Notes under the pieces: generated by a model
What the model saw: only the letters and a program-made list of their open reading frames with translations
What the model was told of the DNA's origin: nothing
Database searches by the model: none
Shown here: one piece after another, positions 53,843 through 64,000 of the stretch
Position numbering within the stretch: position 1 is the first letter of the stretch
How the letters are laid out: the number at the start of each line of letters is the position of its first letter
Made by a program: the position numbers and the translations under genes
Source of the DNA: Bretschneidera sinensis
Taxonomy: Eukaryota > Streptophyta > Magnoliopsida > Brassicales > Akaniaceae
Assembly (NCBI GenBank): GCA_023935145.1
Contig: CM043698.1
Coordinates: forward strand, 67,391,001 to 67,455,000
Length of the DNA: 64,000 bases
Direction of reading: 5' to 3'

Positions 53843-55090
53843 TTAAGATAGTTTATCTTTTTCTTCTCTTAGACTTATCATTTCTTTAGAAAGAGATGAT
53901 ACATCTTTCTTAAGAGTTGAGTTCCTAGAATTGAATTTCTTCAGTTCATCATGCATTTCATTTATGACTTCTAAAAATTCTTCACTACTACTAACAATGT
54001 TATTTTTAGAAGAGGGAGAAGATAATACCTCATTTTCATCATCAATTGCCATAAGGCATAGGTTGGCAATTTCCTCGTATCCGACTTCTTTATCCGAGGA
54101 TTCTTCTTCTTCATCATCACTCCAAGTAGTTGCAATCATAGCTTTCTTCTTGAAGCTCCTGTATGGTTTGCTTGTAACCATACAATCGACCTTGATGTGA
54201 TCGAGCTTCCTGCATCCATAGCACACAAGTGGTTCCCTTTTTGAAGTGGGATCCTTTGTGTAAGGTTTCTTGCTTTTCTTCAAGAACCTATGAAACCGTT
54301 TGGTGATTAAAGCCATCTCACCATCTTCTTCATTGCTCTCCACTTCTTCTTCCGATTCCTCTTCTCTGTTGCATGTAGAAGCTTTGAGAGCAATCACATT
54401 TTTCTTCTTCTCATCATCATTGACAATGGGATTCATTTCTTCAATCTTATATGTCAACAATGACCCAAGAAGTGTCTCAACATCAAGTTTGTCGAGATCT
54501 TTGGCCTCTGTGATGGCCGTCTTCTTTGCTTTCCAAGTGGGTGGCAAAGATCTTAAAATTTTTCTTGTTAGTTCAAACTCCTCAATACTCCTACCAAGAA
54601 GTTTCAAACCATTAACAATAGTTGTGAAATGTGAGTGCATTTGAGAAATTGTTTCGTTATGAGACATTCTAAAAGATTCATATTCAGATACTAGCATATA
54701 GATTTTTGATTTTTTAACCTCACTAGTTCCTTCATATGTAACTTGCAATTTATCCCATATCTCCTTAGCCGAAACACATGTAGAGATTTTACTGTATTTA
54801 GATATATCTAAAGCACAATGTAAAATACTTGTGGCTCTACTATTGCGAGACATCATTCTACAATCCTCATCGTTGTACTCAGTTTTGAGTTTAAGCATTG
54901 TATGATTGATTTCTCCAATAGTTATTTCCTTTGATGGAATTTTAGGTCCCTCTTCAATAACTCTCCATAGATTATAATCTTGTCCTTCGACAAATATTTT
55001 CATCCTGTTTTTCCAATAGTTATAGTTGGAGCCATTGAACAAATGAGGCCTAGTGTATGAGTGTCCCTCAGAATAGCTATTTGCTGCCAC
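53843..55090 (-). CDS. Copia-C gag (415 codons, intact)
   Basis: The best preserved gag of the SIRE-like family here: MAANSYSEGHSYTRPHLFNGSNYNYWKNRMKIFVEGQDYNLW at its start, UBN2 gag core (EIWDKLQVTYEGTSEVKKS, LRSLPPTWKAKKTAITEAKDLDKL), a zinc knuckle (CYGCRKLDHIKVDC, one spacing typical CCHC) near residue 292, an acidic SDDEEEESSDKE segment and a C-terminal coiled coil (LKKDVSSLSKEMISLREEKDKLS). It ends TAG/TAA near 53843. In the polyprotein the frame would normally continue through 53842-53651 (DSSQDFLKYENENLKNKI). It starts 41 bp from the primer site. Confidence 0.9.
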   Translation of the reverse strand: MAANSYSEGHSYTRPHLFNGSNYNYWKNRMKIFVEGQDYNLWRVIEEGPKIPSKEITIGEINHTMLKLKTEYNDEDCRMMSRNSRATSILHCALDISKYSKISTCVSAKEIWDKLQVTYEGTSEVKKSKIYMLVSEYESFRMSHNETISQMHSHFTTIVNGLKLLGRSIEEFELTRKILRSLPPTWKAKKTAITEAKDLDKLDVETLLGSLLTYKIEEMNPIVNDDEKKKNVIALKASTCNREEESEEEVESNEEDGEMALITKRFHRFLKKSKKPYTKDPTSKREPLVCYGCRKLDHIKVDCMVTSKPYRSFKKKAMIATTWSDDEEEESSDKEVGYEEIANLCLMAIDDENEVLSSPSSKNNIVSSSEEFLEVINEMHDELKKFNSRNSTLKKDVSSLSKEMISLREEKDKLS

Positions 55091-55130
55091 CAGATCAACT
55101 TAAGGATATTAAGCCTAAAATTGAGAATGA

Positions 55131-55145
55131 GGCTCTGATACCAAT
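55131..55145 (-). other. Copia-C primer-binding site
   Basis: On the minus strand ATTGGTATCAGAGCC, an exact match to the initiator Met tRNA complement, abutting the LTR end TCTACA. Confidence 0.9.
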
Positions 55146-55811
55146 TGTAGACTGAGGTTTCAATCCAAGAGGGGGTGAATTGGGATTTTTTTTTTTAAAA
55201 AAAAAACTTTTACTAATTAAACACAAGTTTATAAATACAGATAACCCACAAGCATGTAAACAAATAATGTGTTGTAAATAAAAGAGTTTAAGGAATAGAG
55301 GATGCAAACTCAGTTTATAGTGGTTCGACAATATCGGATTTGTTCTGACCCTACATCCACTCTCTTCAAGGAACCTTCTTGAAGTAATCCACTAAGAAAC
55401 TTAGTTGTACAACTTTACGAGTGTTGCACAAACCTTACAATCAATCCTTTCCTCTTGGAAGCAAATCCCTTCCTCTCAGAACCAATAAAATCCCTTCTTC
55501 TCGGAAGCTAATCTCTTTCTTTCGAAATCTAATCCCTTTACAATAAATGTTGTAAAGTAAATAGTAGAGAGACAATAATGAAAGCTTATACAACTGAATA
55601 ATATCTCTCTTTCAAGGTAAAGCTTGAGAATGGCTCAACAATAAATATTTCAAAGCTTTTGTGTATCAATGAGTAAAAACTTAATTGAATGTCTATATTG
55701 TCTTTTTGAAATGCTCAATAGAGTGCGTTTATATAGCATTGTATTGATATGGCTGTTTTGTACTGACTTGGAATGTTTTGGTGCATTTTGTGTTGAATTC
55801 TCGCGTCTCAA
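55146..55811 (-). repeat. 5' LTR of Copia-C, truncated by Athila-R
   Basis: 666 bp present, from TGTAGACTGAG to CGCGTCTCAA. It aligns with 46184-46849 of the left LTR, then breaks at the base where Athila-R starts. The missing U3 part, including the palindrome cluster, should lie beyond Athila-R outside the window. Confidence 0.92.
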
Positions 55812-56002
55812 TGATAGATGCTTAAATATTCATATTTAAGCCCCCTTATTTACATTTGTTAGGTCCTTAATTACGTTAATTTGGTCTCTTTTACTCTATT
55901 TGTGTGTTTTACATGTTTTTATAGGGTTTTGGGAGAAAAAGAAGCAGTTTTGGCACTTAAAGGAAGAAATCTGGAATCCCCGGAGCATTCTCTGGACAAA
56001 TT

Positions 56003-56092
56003 GCGATCGATCGCGCCATGCAATGCGATCGAGCGCACATTGCGATCGTGCGCACACATGAAGGATCAAGCGCACACTGCGATCGAGCGCAC
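56003..56092 (+). repeat. GCGATCGATCGC / GCGATCGAGCGCAC cluster in U3 of Athila-R
   Basis: A perfect palindrome GCGATCGATCGC at 56003-56014, then GCGATCGAGCGCAC at 56025 and 56079 and variants at 56042 and about 56063. The cluster ends about 108 bp before TATA. More copies follow the primer site (57271-57282 and 57293-57305). Confidence 0.9.
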
Positions 56093-56199
56093 ATGTACAG
56101 GCATGAACAGTAAACTGCAGAACCTTATTTTGGAAATAAGAGAATTTTCGTTTTATGAAGGTTTAGGAACTCATGGGTCTCTTAGGACTTCTTAAAGAC

Positions 56200-56209
56200 C
56201 TATAAATAC
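56200..56209 (+). promoter_or_regulatory. LTR TATA box (Athila-R)
   Basis: CTATAAATAC in GACCTATAAATACACTTG, the same box type as in TRG-1 LTRs. Confidence 0.65.
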
Positions 56210-57132
56210 ACTTGTAACTCACACACATAAGACAGACCTCAGATAGAAAACACTTTTCTCTTTTCTTTTACTTGAAGTTGAGAGCTTGGGAGAGAATTGA
56301 CACCTCTTCTCTCGGGTTTATTCTTCTACTTTAATGTTTAGTTTATTTATAATGTTTACTTCAGATAGTATGTGTAACTAACTTTCTTATAGGGCTCGAT
56401 TGAAGCCCTAGTTATGCATTCCCATATTTATATTCATTGATAAAATCTTTGCCAATAGCTTTTATTATGTTACTTAACTTGATTAATGTCTGTGCTTATT
56501 TAAATTCCTCATATATATGTGTAAGGCCAATGTATGCATGTGGTATGGATAGGTTAGTTAGATCAATCTCGATGACTGAGTCCTTGGTCTAACCTTAGTA
56601 ACAAAAGATATCTTGTCTGGATTCTTGAGTTAATCAACATGGGAAACCGAGAGTAGATACCATGCCCTAAGTCTCATGTGGTTGTCGATTTCCACAGTAC
56701 TTATGCTTTCTTAAGGAACAACTCAAGCAGATACCATGCTGAATCCCTTGAGGAAGAAAAGAGTTAGAGTAGATACCATGCCAAACTCGATGCTTAGGGA
56801 AATCAATAGCTTAAGGAGTAGATACCATGCCCTTAGGTTGGCAACCATTAGGTATACATGATAAGGCTAATGCATTAACCTATTATAATTGGGAATGTAT
56901 GACTAGTGGTGGATATCAAAACCCTGTGTCTTTATTATTATCAAATCACCTTCCAATAGTTATTTAACTCTTTTTACTTTAGAGAAACTGATTCTAAAAG
57001 CAACTTTACCAATCCCTATGGAGATGACCTTGCTTTTGTACACTAGACTACACTGATGACCTTGTGCACTTGCAAGTATAACTAGTATGATTATTCACCT
57101 ATTTATTTAGGTATATTTCACACAACAAGTTT

Positions 57133-57151
57133 TTGGCGCCGTTGCCAGGGA
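57133..57151 (+). other. Athila-R primer-binding site
   Basis: TTGGCGCCGTTGCCAGGGA, complementary to the 3' end of plant Asp tRNA with one transition. Directly after the LTR. Confidence 0.85.
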
Positions 57152-57371
57152 TTGCGCTAAAAGTTCCTTTTAGGATTACTTTCGTTTTATCATTCTTACC
57201 ATCAAAACTTAATCAAGTTGTTTTCTGTTTCAGGCACATAAAACCCTAAATCACAGTTTCTGTTGTACTTGCGATCGATCGCAACCTCCTGTGCGATCGA
57301 GCGCATTTAGGGCAGAGAGTTACCCGAGCAGCAGAGTTGCACTGCTACACTAAAGCCAGTTTTTCTGATTT

Positions 57372-58679
57372 ATGCACGGACTTCGATCCCGACATCCAGA
57401 ATTCTTTCCCCTCGATCCCGAGCTTGAAAGAACTATCCAACAAAAGCTAAGGAAAAATTTCAAGAAGAACGAAGAAGAAGTCGAGAACGAAACACAAATG
57501 GCATAACAGCTCAAAAACCAGCAACCACCTGCACGAATACTAATTAAGCAATCCTTCATCCCTTGGAACATTGATCAACCATCATGCATCGCATATCAAC
57601 CTGAGGCGGCGGGAAATTATTACATATCTCTGCAAATCTTAAATGCTTTGACTCATTTTAGGGGAACTCCTAATGAAGATCCACACTTACACCTCCGAGA
57701 ATTTTTCGATCTTTGTAAGTTCCAGCACATACAAGGCCTAGACCAAGAAGGAATAAGGTTAATTCTGTTCCCTTTTTCCTTGAAAGATAATGCTAAACTT
57801 TGGTTTAAATCTTTGCCTGCAGTTTCCATCCACACTTGGGAGGAGTTGGCAAGCAAGTTCTTGAGGAAGTTCTTCCCAGCCCAAAAGACGAGACAAATGA
57901 GGAAGGAGATCCAGTCCTTCCAACAAAAGGATAGGGACCTCTTCTTCGAAGCATGGGGACACTTCAACGAATTACTACTCAAATGCCCACACCATAACCT
58001 ACCTCAAGATGAACTGGTACAAGCATTCTATGAAGGTCTAAATGATACTAATAAATATATTGTTGATTCAGGTTGTGGAGGAGTCCTGATGGAGAAAAGC
58101 AATGAAGAAGCAATGGAGCTTTTCGAAACCCTCAGCGAGCACACCCAACAATTCTCCTCTCGAGGTAGACATGTAACCAAAGGTAAAGGTATGTATCAGG
58201 TAAATCTGAATGGAGGATCTTCCCCTCAAATGGCAGCAATGGAAAGGAAACTAGACCTATTGGTAAAAGCCATGGCTGCTCAAACTGCCTCATCTAACCA
58301 ACCAGCTACACCACTACAGGTATGTGCAATATGCTCTCAATATGATCATAATACTGATACTTGTCCTCTATCTGCAGATCCGGAACAAGCAAATTATGTG
58401 GGACCAAACAACTATCTAAAGAATAACCCATATGCAAACACTTACGACCCTGGATGGCGGAATCACCCAAATTTCTCATGGAGCAACAACCAGAATAACC
58501 AAGGACAGCAACGAAGCCCACAGCCCACTACTCATGCTAATTCTGAACCAAAGAAGAACGACCTTGAAAGTCTAGTAAGACAACTGGTGACGTCACAAGA
58601 ACAGTTCATGACTCAGCAAAAACAAACCAATGTAGCACATGAGCAAGCAATTCAAAGACTAGAGGTACAAGTGGGATAA
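57372..58679 (+). pseudogene. Athila-R gag
   Basis: Capsid polyprotein. Starts MHGLRSRHPEFFPLDPELER at 57372. A TAA at 57504-57506 (MA then stop) is the only interruption before 58677. The gag core reads FRGTPNEDPHLHLREFFDLC, FPFSLKDNAKLWFKSLP, WEELASKFLRKFFP and FNELLLKCPHH. The nucleocapsid knuckle is CAICSQYDHNTDTC near 58325. The later NHPNFSWSNN motif keeps the tryptophan lost in the TRG elements. It ends in a glutamine-rich coiled coil (QQKQTNVAHEQAIQRLEVQVG). Confidence 0.9.
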
Positions 58680-60262
58680 TTAGTTAAAGAGCTCAGTAGC
58701 AGAAAGCAAGGAGAGCTCTCAGCTCAAACACTACCCAACCCTGGAGGGCATCAACAACTAAAAGCTGTCACAACCTTGAGAAATGGCAAAGTGATTTGAT
58801 CCGAGGATTCGGCAGAAGCATCCAAAGAAACATCATCGGCATCAAGGGTAAGTGAGATGGAGAAGGTGAATGCGCCACCCTTCCCACAAAGGTTAGTAAA
58901 ACAAAAGAAAGACAATAAACTACTTGATATTTTTGAGACCTTGCGGAAAGTTGAAATTAATATTCCATTATTAGATGTAATTCACCAAATACTTGCCTAT
59001 GCTAAATTCCTAAAAGATTGTTGCACTCATAAAAGAAAATTTCAAGAACATGAGACTATAGCATTAACTGAGGAGGTAAGTGTTGTACTACTAAGAAAAC
59101 TCCCACCAAAACTGAAAGATCCGGGTAGTTTTACTATTCCCTTTAGAATAGGTGATCAGCTATTGACAAGGCATTGCTAGACTTAGAAGCGGGGATGAAC
59201 TTGCTACCTTACACGGTATTCGAAACCCTAGGTTTGGAGGAGCTACAGCCGACTTCTATTACCTTATAGTTGGCAGATAGGAGTATTAAAAGACCTAGGG
59301 GTGTTCTCGAGGACGTCTTAGTGAAAGTTGGTGAGTTCATTTTACCTGCTGATTTCATTGTATTAGACATGGAGGAACGCCCTATGCCATTACCTTTGCC
59401 TATCATATTAGGGAGACCATTTATGAGAACTACCGACACTAAGATCTGTGTAAAAAAAGGTATAGTAAGTATGAAAATCAATAGTGAGAAAATAGAGTTT
59501 AAAATATTTGATGCAATGAAACTTTCTCAAGATGACTTGGAATGCTTTAATGTTTGTATGATACAAAACTTTGTTGAGCAAGCTTTTCAGATCCAACACA
59601 TTGATCCATTGGAGACTACTCTTACTCATAGCTTCACAGAGATGAATATTGAGCAAGAATATGAAGATGTTACTGATGACATCATCACAGCTGTGCACCT
59701 TCTTGCAACCTCTCCAAAATACTCTAGTATGTATCCTCCTCCATTTGAATCTCTCTTACCCACTAATACTACTCTTCTTCCATCTATTGTGCAGGCACCA
59801 ACATTGGAACTAAAGCACCTACCCGAGCATTTAACATACGCCTACTTAGGAGAAAATGAGAATTTACTTGTGATTGTAGCTGCTAACTTGAGTAGTGGGG
59901 AAGAAGAGAAGCTGTTAAGAGTTCTTAGGGAGCATAAAACTGCCATTGGGTGGACCATTGCTAACATTAAGGGGATAAGTCCAGCAAAGTGCATGCATAA
60001 TATTTACCTTGAAGAAGAAGCAAGGCCCACTCGAGATGCTCAAAGAAGACTTAACCCACACATGAAGGAGGTAGTAAAGGCCGAGATATTGAAGCTACTA
60101 GATGTTGGCATCATTTACCCTATATCATATAGCAAATGGGTTAGTCCGGTCCAAGTAGTTCCTAAAAAGAGTGGGATTACTGTGGTAAAGAATGAATATG
60201 AGGAGCTTATACCTACAAGAAAACAACGGGTTGGAGAGTATGCATTGATTACCGGAGATTAA
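58680..60262 (+). pseudogene. Athila-R protease and start of RT
   Basis: Continues the gag frame with stops (58677, about 58797). The region 58857-59175 has PPFPQRLVKQKKDNKLLDIF and IPLLDVIHQILAYAKFLKD. A frameshift occurs at about 59160. The protease motif DLEAGMNLLPY (usual DLGAS) has lost its conserved glycine. LADRSIKRPRGVLEDVLVKV and ILGRPFMRTTDTKI follow in the frame open from 59270. RT begins with HNIYLEEEARPTRDAQRRLNP near 60000 and reaches SKWVSPVQVVPKKSG. The frame breaks near 60240. Confidence 0.87.
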
Positions 60263-60961
60263 ACAAAGTAAACTAGAAAAGACCATTTTCCCCTTCCATT
60301 CATTGATCAAATGCTATAGAGGTTAGCCAGTCACAGTTATTACTGCTTCTTGGATGGGTATAGTGGATACAATCAAATTGCCATAGCACCTGAGGATCAA
60401 GAAAAGACTACATTCACATGTCCTTTCGGTACATTTGCTTATAGAAGAATGCCATTCGGTTTATGCAACGCACCAGCCACTTTTCAAAGATGTATGATGA
60501 GCATTTTTTTCGATATGGTGGAGAAATATATTGAGGTGTTCATGGATGATTTTAGTGTCTTTGGATCTAATTTCGATGAGGGCCTGAATCATTTGGAAAA
60601 TGTTCTAAGGAGATGTGAAGAGAGTAATTTAGTACTTAATTGGGAGAAATGTCACTTCATGGTTCAACAAGGTATTGTGTTTGGTCACTCCATCTCAAAC
60701 AAAGGTATTAAGGTAGACAAAGCTAAGATTGACATCATTTCAAAGCTACCTCCCCCTCTCATGGTCAAGAGCATTAGAAATTTCCTTGGACATGCCGATT
60801 TTTATAGAAGATTCATCAAGGACTTCTCCAAAATCTCGAGACCTCTTTGTGTACTATTGACTAAAGATACCAAGTTTGAATGGAATGATGATTGTATGCA
60901 AGCTTTCAACACCTTGAAGAATGTTCTCACCTCTGCCCCAATAATGATGGCACCGGATTAG
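60263..60961 (+). pseudogene. Athila-R RT, catalytic part
   Basis: LDGYSGYNQIAIAPEDQEKTTF, FGTFAYRRMPFGLCNAPATF and the catalytic FMDDFSVFG (near 60540) are all present. They are followed by the thumb/connection (HFMVQQGIVFGHSISNKGI, IRNFLGHADFYRRFIKDFSKI). A short stretch before 60350 has stops (60260, 60270, 60318). TAG at 60959 separates it from the RNase H frame. The core is well preserved. Confidence 0.9.
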
Positions 60962-62118
60962 AATCTCCCTTTCGAATTAATGTGTGATGCCAGTGACTTC
61001 GCCTTGGGAGCTGTCTTAGGTCAAATAATCAATAAGGTACCTCATGCTATTTACTATGCTTCTAGAACGTTAAATGATGCTCAGCTTAACTATTCTACTA
61101 CTGAAAAAGAATTGTTAGCTGTTATTTTTGCTTTAGAGAAGTTTAGATCATATCTTATTGGTTCTAAAGTTATTTTATTCACTGACTATGCTGCTTTGAG
61201 ATATTTGTTTTCTAAGAAAGATGCAAAGCCTAGGCTAATCAGATGGGTACTCCTACTCCAAGAATTCGATTTAGAGATCAAAGACAAAAAGGGCAGTGAG
61301 AATGCAGTTGCGGATCATTTGTCAAGACTCCCATATGAGAGTGATGATAAAGAGTTACCTTTGAATGAGAACTTCCCTGATGAACAACTATTTACACTAG
61401 AGGTAAAACTTCCATGGTATGTTGATATAGTTAATTATCTAACTGTTAAAGTTTTTCCCCCAGGTATGACTACTCAAGAAAAGAAACGACCAATATCTCT
61501 GTCAAGACACTACCATTGGGATGACCAATACCTTTTCAAGGTCTGCCCTGATCAAATCATCAGACGATGTATCCCTGAAGAGGAGCACTCGAGCTTGTTG
61601 CAACATTGCCACCAGTTTGCTTGTGGAGGTCATTTTGGAGCAAAACGAACAACTCTTAAGGTACTCCAATCTGGTTTCTATTGGCCTAATCTATTTAAAG
61701 ATGCTTTTTCCTTTTGCAGCTCATATGATAGATGCCAGCAAATAGGTAACATCTCTTCCCGAAATCATATGCCCTTACAAAATATTCATGTGGTAGAACT
61801 TTTTGACGTATGGGGAACTGATTTCATGGGACCCTTTCCTAACTCATTCGGCTATTTATATATTCTTGTGGTGTGGATTATGTGTCTAAATGGGTTGAGG
61901 TTATCCCCTCAAGGACTAATCATCACAAAGTGGTTATTAAGTTTTTGCAGGCTAACATTTTTACTAGGTTTGGAACTCCAAGAGCAATCATCAGTGATGG
62001 GGGCAGCCACTTTCATCATCGTTCTTTTTCTGAACTACTCCGAAAATATGGGATTACTCATAGAGTTGGCACTCCATATCATCCTCAAACTAGTGGCCAA
62101 GTAGAGATAAGCAACTAA
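60962..62118 (+). pseudogene. Athila-R RNase H and integrase N-terminal half
   Basis: RNase [52 protein letters not shown]. Integrase zinc domain: [26 protein letters not shown] followed by [11 protein letters not shown], in which one zinc-binding cysteine is tyrosine. The core has [10 protein letters not shown] (first Asp). A frame change near 61873 is followed by [33 protein letters not shown] (second Asp) and [12 protein letters not shown] (Glu), ending at a TAA at 62116. Confidence 0.9.
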
Positions 62119-62766
62119 GAAATCAAGGGAATCTTAGAACGGACAATAAAACCGAATCGGAAGGATTGGTCTCTATGCTTAAATGATGCTCTATGGGCAT
62201 ATAGGACAGCTTATAAGACTCCAATTGGCATGTCTCCCTACCGCCTAGTCTTTGTAAAAGCATGCCATCTCCCGGTGGAATTAGAACATCGAGCATATTG
62301 GGCCATTAAGCAGTTCAACTTCGACATGAAGCAAGCAAGTGAGAAAAGGAAACTGCATCTAAATGAGCTTGAAGAATTGAGATATGATGCCTATGAGAAT
62401 GCAAAGTTGTAAAAGGAACGGACAAAAGTTTATCATGAAAAACAACTAGTCCGGAAGGAGTTCCATGTAGGATAAAAGGTGCTATTATATGACTCACGAT
62501 TGAGGCTATTCCCAGGCAAGCTCAAATCCATATGGTACGATCCATACATGGTCACCAAGGTCTTCCCTCATGGTGCATTAGAAGTCTGTGGCCCCAACAG
62601 AAATCAGCCCTTTACAATCAATGGACACAGAGCCAAGCCTTACCTCGACATTAAAGTTCCTCCAAGAGATGAAGATTTGGCACTTGAATCAGTACAGTAT
62701 ACAGTTGAAACACAAGCACTAGAGCTCCAAGAGGTGGACTCTAAATGCCTCCTTCCAAACAACTAG
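62119..62766 (+). pseudogene. Athila-R integrase C-terminal half
   Basis: [42 protein letters not shown] is followed by the typical [19 protein letters not shown]. There are stops at 62410 and 62475, then VLLYDSRLRLFPGKLKSIWYDPY and INGHRAKPYL, the usual gypsy integrase tail. The last codon is 62764-62766, after which non-coding sequence begins. Confidence 0.88.
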
Positions 62767-63564
62767 CCCGGTAGCAAGAGAGTGCTTAAGCAAAGTAAAA
62801 ATTTGATCACCTATTAAGCTCAAGCACCTCTAGTAAGGTTAGTGGTACTGAGGCCACTAACAAATGGTAAGGTTGTATTGTTTCAATAATTTATCATTTT
62901 TTCAGCTAGGGTAAGTTTTTATTTTTGCCCATGTGCCCTGCTTGCGATCGATCGCATCCCCCAGTGCGATCGAGCGCCGGTGTGCGATCGAGCATGTCAT
63001 TCAAATGTGTTCGAGCGCACAGATGCGATCGAGTGCACCTCGCGTGCGATCGAGCGCACTCGCGGCAGACAGTGGTTTAGCTATAAGTCTGAATATTCAC
63101 TCACACTCACACTCACTCACTCCCTCATCACTAATCACTCGCCCTCAAAAACTCTCGTTTCCACTCGCACCATTCTTACCACACAGCATCATTCATCACC
63201 ACTTCCATCTCCACCATTCATTGCCTCCATCACCGTCAACCACCATTACCTCCATTCCCGTCCCTATTATCCATAAGGTACTCTACACAAACACACGAAT
63301 TTTAATAATAGAAACTGTGCAATGCATTCTACATATATGTTATTTTGTGTATGATTATGTGATTGTTCGTTTGCAGGGGGTTAGGAACGAGTTCCACACT
63401 TGCAAACCATAGCTTGTCTTTTTGGTGCACACAAGCTGTTCGATGAAAAGCCTGACCATGTGTGATCGAGCACACGGTATCTACAATCGAGCCCATAGTC
63501 CAGTGTGCGATCGAGCGCACATTATTGAGATCGATCGCAAATCAGGCAGAACCTAGAACACAGC
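62767..63564 (+). promoter_or_regulatory. Intergenic region with palindromes, TATA-like box and intron before the accessory ORF (Athila-R)
   Basis: About 0.8 kb without a supported gene. Six GCGATCGATCGC / GCGATCGAGCGCAC-type motifs lie at 62944-63058, then a TATA-like CTATAAG at 63081-63087. A C/T-rich leader (CACTCACACTCACTCAC) follows, then a likely intron at 63278-63376 (AAG|GTACTC ... TTTGCAG|GGGG), and further motifs at about 63464, 63507 and 63529. The layout looks like an internal promoter with a 5' UTR intron. This is inference. Confidence 0.5.
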
Positions 63565-64000
63565 ATGTCAAGACCATCAGTTTCCACCTCCGGTGTATCC
63601 AGCAGCCGTGCTTCGTCATCTCAACCCAGCGTCGAGCAGCGCGAGCTTTTATTTGAGACCTCATTCACCATCGATGATGTATTCCGGCACATGGACACCA
63701 CTCAATGGGCCGTCCAAGAATTTCGACATTGAGGGTTGAAGAGGCTGTTTAAGCCAGTGTGTTCCACTGCCTACTCCCAGCTCGTGGTCCAGTTTTATGC
63801 GAGCCTCTCATTTGACTGCAGCAGACCGAGAGTTCTCACTTCTTTAGTCCAGGGCACGCCCATCAAGGTGACTAGTGCCGATATCGCTGTTGCTCTTCAT
63901 TTCACTGACAAGTCCCCTCCTGAGGACACTGATATCGAGGAGCAGTCGGAGTCCTTTGCCCTGGCTGAGATCATCACGGACATGTGCATTGGCCAGTATG
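63565..64000 (+). pseudogene. Accessory 3' ORF of Athila-R, N-terminal part (runs off the window)
   Basis: Starts MSRPSVSTSGVSSSRASSSQ, a Ser-rich N-terminus. The domain beginning LFETSFTIDDVFRHMDT follows, with one TGA at 63730-63732 after FRH, then LKRLFKPV, LVVQFYASLSF, SLVQGTPIKVTSADIAVALHF and IITDMCIGQY. Its last 60 residues match Athila-L at base 2-190. The pattern F.Y..L....G..I.V....I...L resembles the central domain of the Copia-B/C accessory ORFs. No signal peptide or membrane segment in the part seen. Confidence 0.75.

Larger units (their letters stand above)
46184..55811 (-). mobile_element. Copia-C: SIRE-like Ty1/copia retrotransposon, minus strand
   Basis: Same family as Copia-B but in the opposite orientation and inserted into it just after the accessory ORF. 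Left (3') LTR is complete at 46184-47385; right (5') LTR starts at 55146 and is cut at 55811 by Athila-R. Between them, on the minus strand, lie primer site, gag, repeat linker, protease, integrase, RT, RNase H, internal palindrome cluster, accessory ORF and polypurine tract. The LTRs differ at many sites, so the insertion is not recent. Confidence 0.92.
55812..57127 (+). repeat. 5' LTR of Athila-R
   Basis: 1316 bp from TGATAGATGCTTAAATA to TTCACACAACA. U3 contains five palindromic motifs at 56003-56092. TATA is at 56200-56209. The latter half contains four copies of GTAGATACCATGC-like or GCAGATACCATGC blocks (about 56650-56830). Confidence 0.92.
55812..64000 (+). mobile_element. Athila-R: Athila-type Ty3/gypsy retrotransposon, 5' part
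   Basis: 5' LTR (55812-57127), Asp-tRNA primer site, gag, protease, RT, RNase H, integrase and the beginning of an accessory ORF, in gypsy order. It inserted in the 5' LTR of Copia-C (flank CTCAA at 55807-55811). It is the youngest level of the stack visible here, yet its coding frames carry stops. The 3' end is outside the window. Confidence 0.92.

Noticed and set aside
63565..64000. Independent host gene at the right edge
   Set aside because: Its sequence matches the ORF at the left edge that belongs to Athila-L, and it sits in the expected accessory-ORF position of Athila-R.
1..64000. Left and right Athila parts as two ends of one element or a circular assembly
   Set aside because: Both are in plus orientation with diverged LTRs (different motif variants and many substitutions), and the left part overlaps the right part in the accessory ORF with clear sequence differences. 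They are two separate insertions of related families.

Overview
This window is plant nuclear DNA, most likely from a eudicot with a repeat-rich genome. No bacterial, organellar, rRNA or tRNA genes were seen. The only host gene fragment is the first exon of a bHLH transcription factor resembling bHLH95 (the ZHOUPI/RGE1 type), at 4373-4756. It carries an in-frame stop and has lost the usual DNA-contacting glutamate. Almost everything else is a stack of nested transposable elements. Boundaries could be placed to the base for several of them from terminal TG...CA, primer-binding sites, polypurine tracts and target-site duplications (TSDs).

Layout, left to right. 1-3562: 3' end of an Athila-type Ty3/gypsy element (Athila-L) with an extra 3' ORF and a 3' LTR. 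3563-4900: flank, microsatellite, bHLH exon 1 and start of its intron. 4901 onward: a CACTA (En/Spm) transposon with subterminal repeats and a decayed TNP2 transposase (7810-11104, resuming at 29528-29943). It is split by Copia-A (11105-29527, TSD TTCCA, Tork/TNT1-like) and by Copia-B (from 29944, SIRE-like, plus strand). Copia-A is itself split by TRG-1 (15036-27387, TSD CAACC), a gag-only gypsy-type element in an LTR-internal-LTR-internal-LTR tandem. Copia-B is split by a 400-bp solo LTR (33098-33497, TSD ACTAT), by TRG-2 (35017-42508, minus strand, TSD AGAGC, gag plus protease only), and by Copia-C (from 46184, minus strand, same SIRE-like family). The 5' LTR of Copia-C is interrupted at 55812 by Athila-R, a second Athila-type element with gag, protease, RT, RNase H, integrase and the start of an extra ORF. 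It runs off the window.

The most interesting signals are regulatory. Each family carries its own GC-rich near-palindromic repeat upstream of the LTR TATA box: CCAGTCGACTGG in Copia-B/C, GCGATCGATCGC or GCGATCGAGCGCAC in Athila-R, GCGCCTAGGCGC in TRG-1. In the two families with an extra 3' ORF, the same repeat recurs inside the element just before a second TATA-like box and that ORF. This suggests that an internal promoter copied from the LTR design drives the accessory ORF. The accessory ORFs of the Copia and gypsy elements also look related to each other. TRG-2 LTRs carry motifs matching the plant snRNA upstream sequence element, 33 bp from the TATA box.

Coding regions are all damaged to some degree (stops, frameshifts, lost catalytic residues), so most are annotated as pseudogenes. 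All family assignments come from reading motifs by eye; no database search was run.
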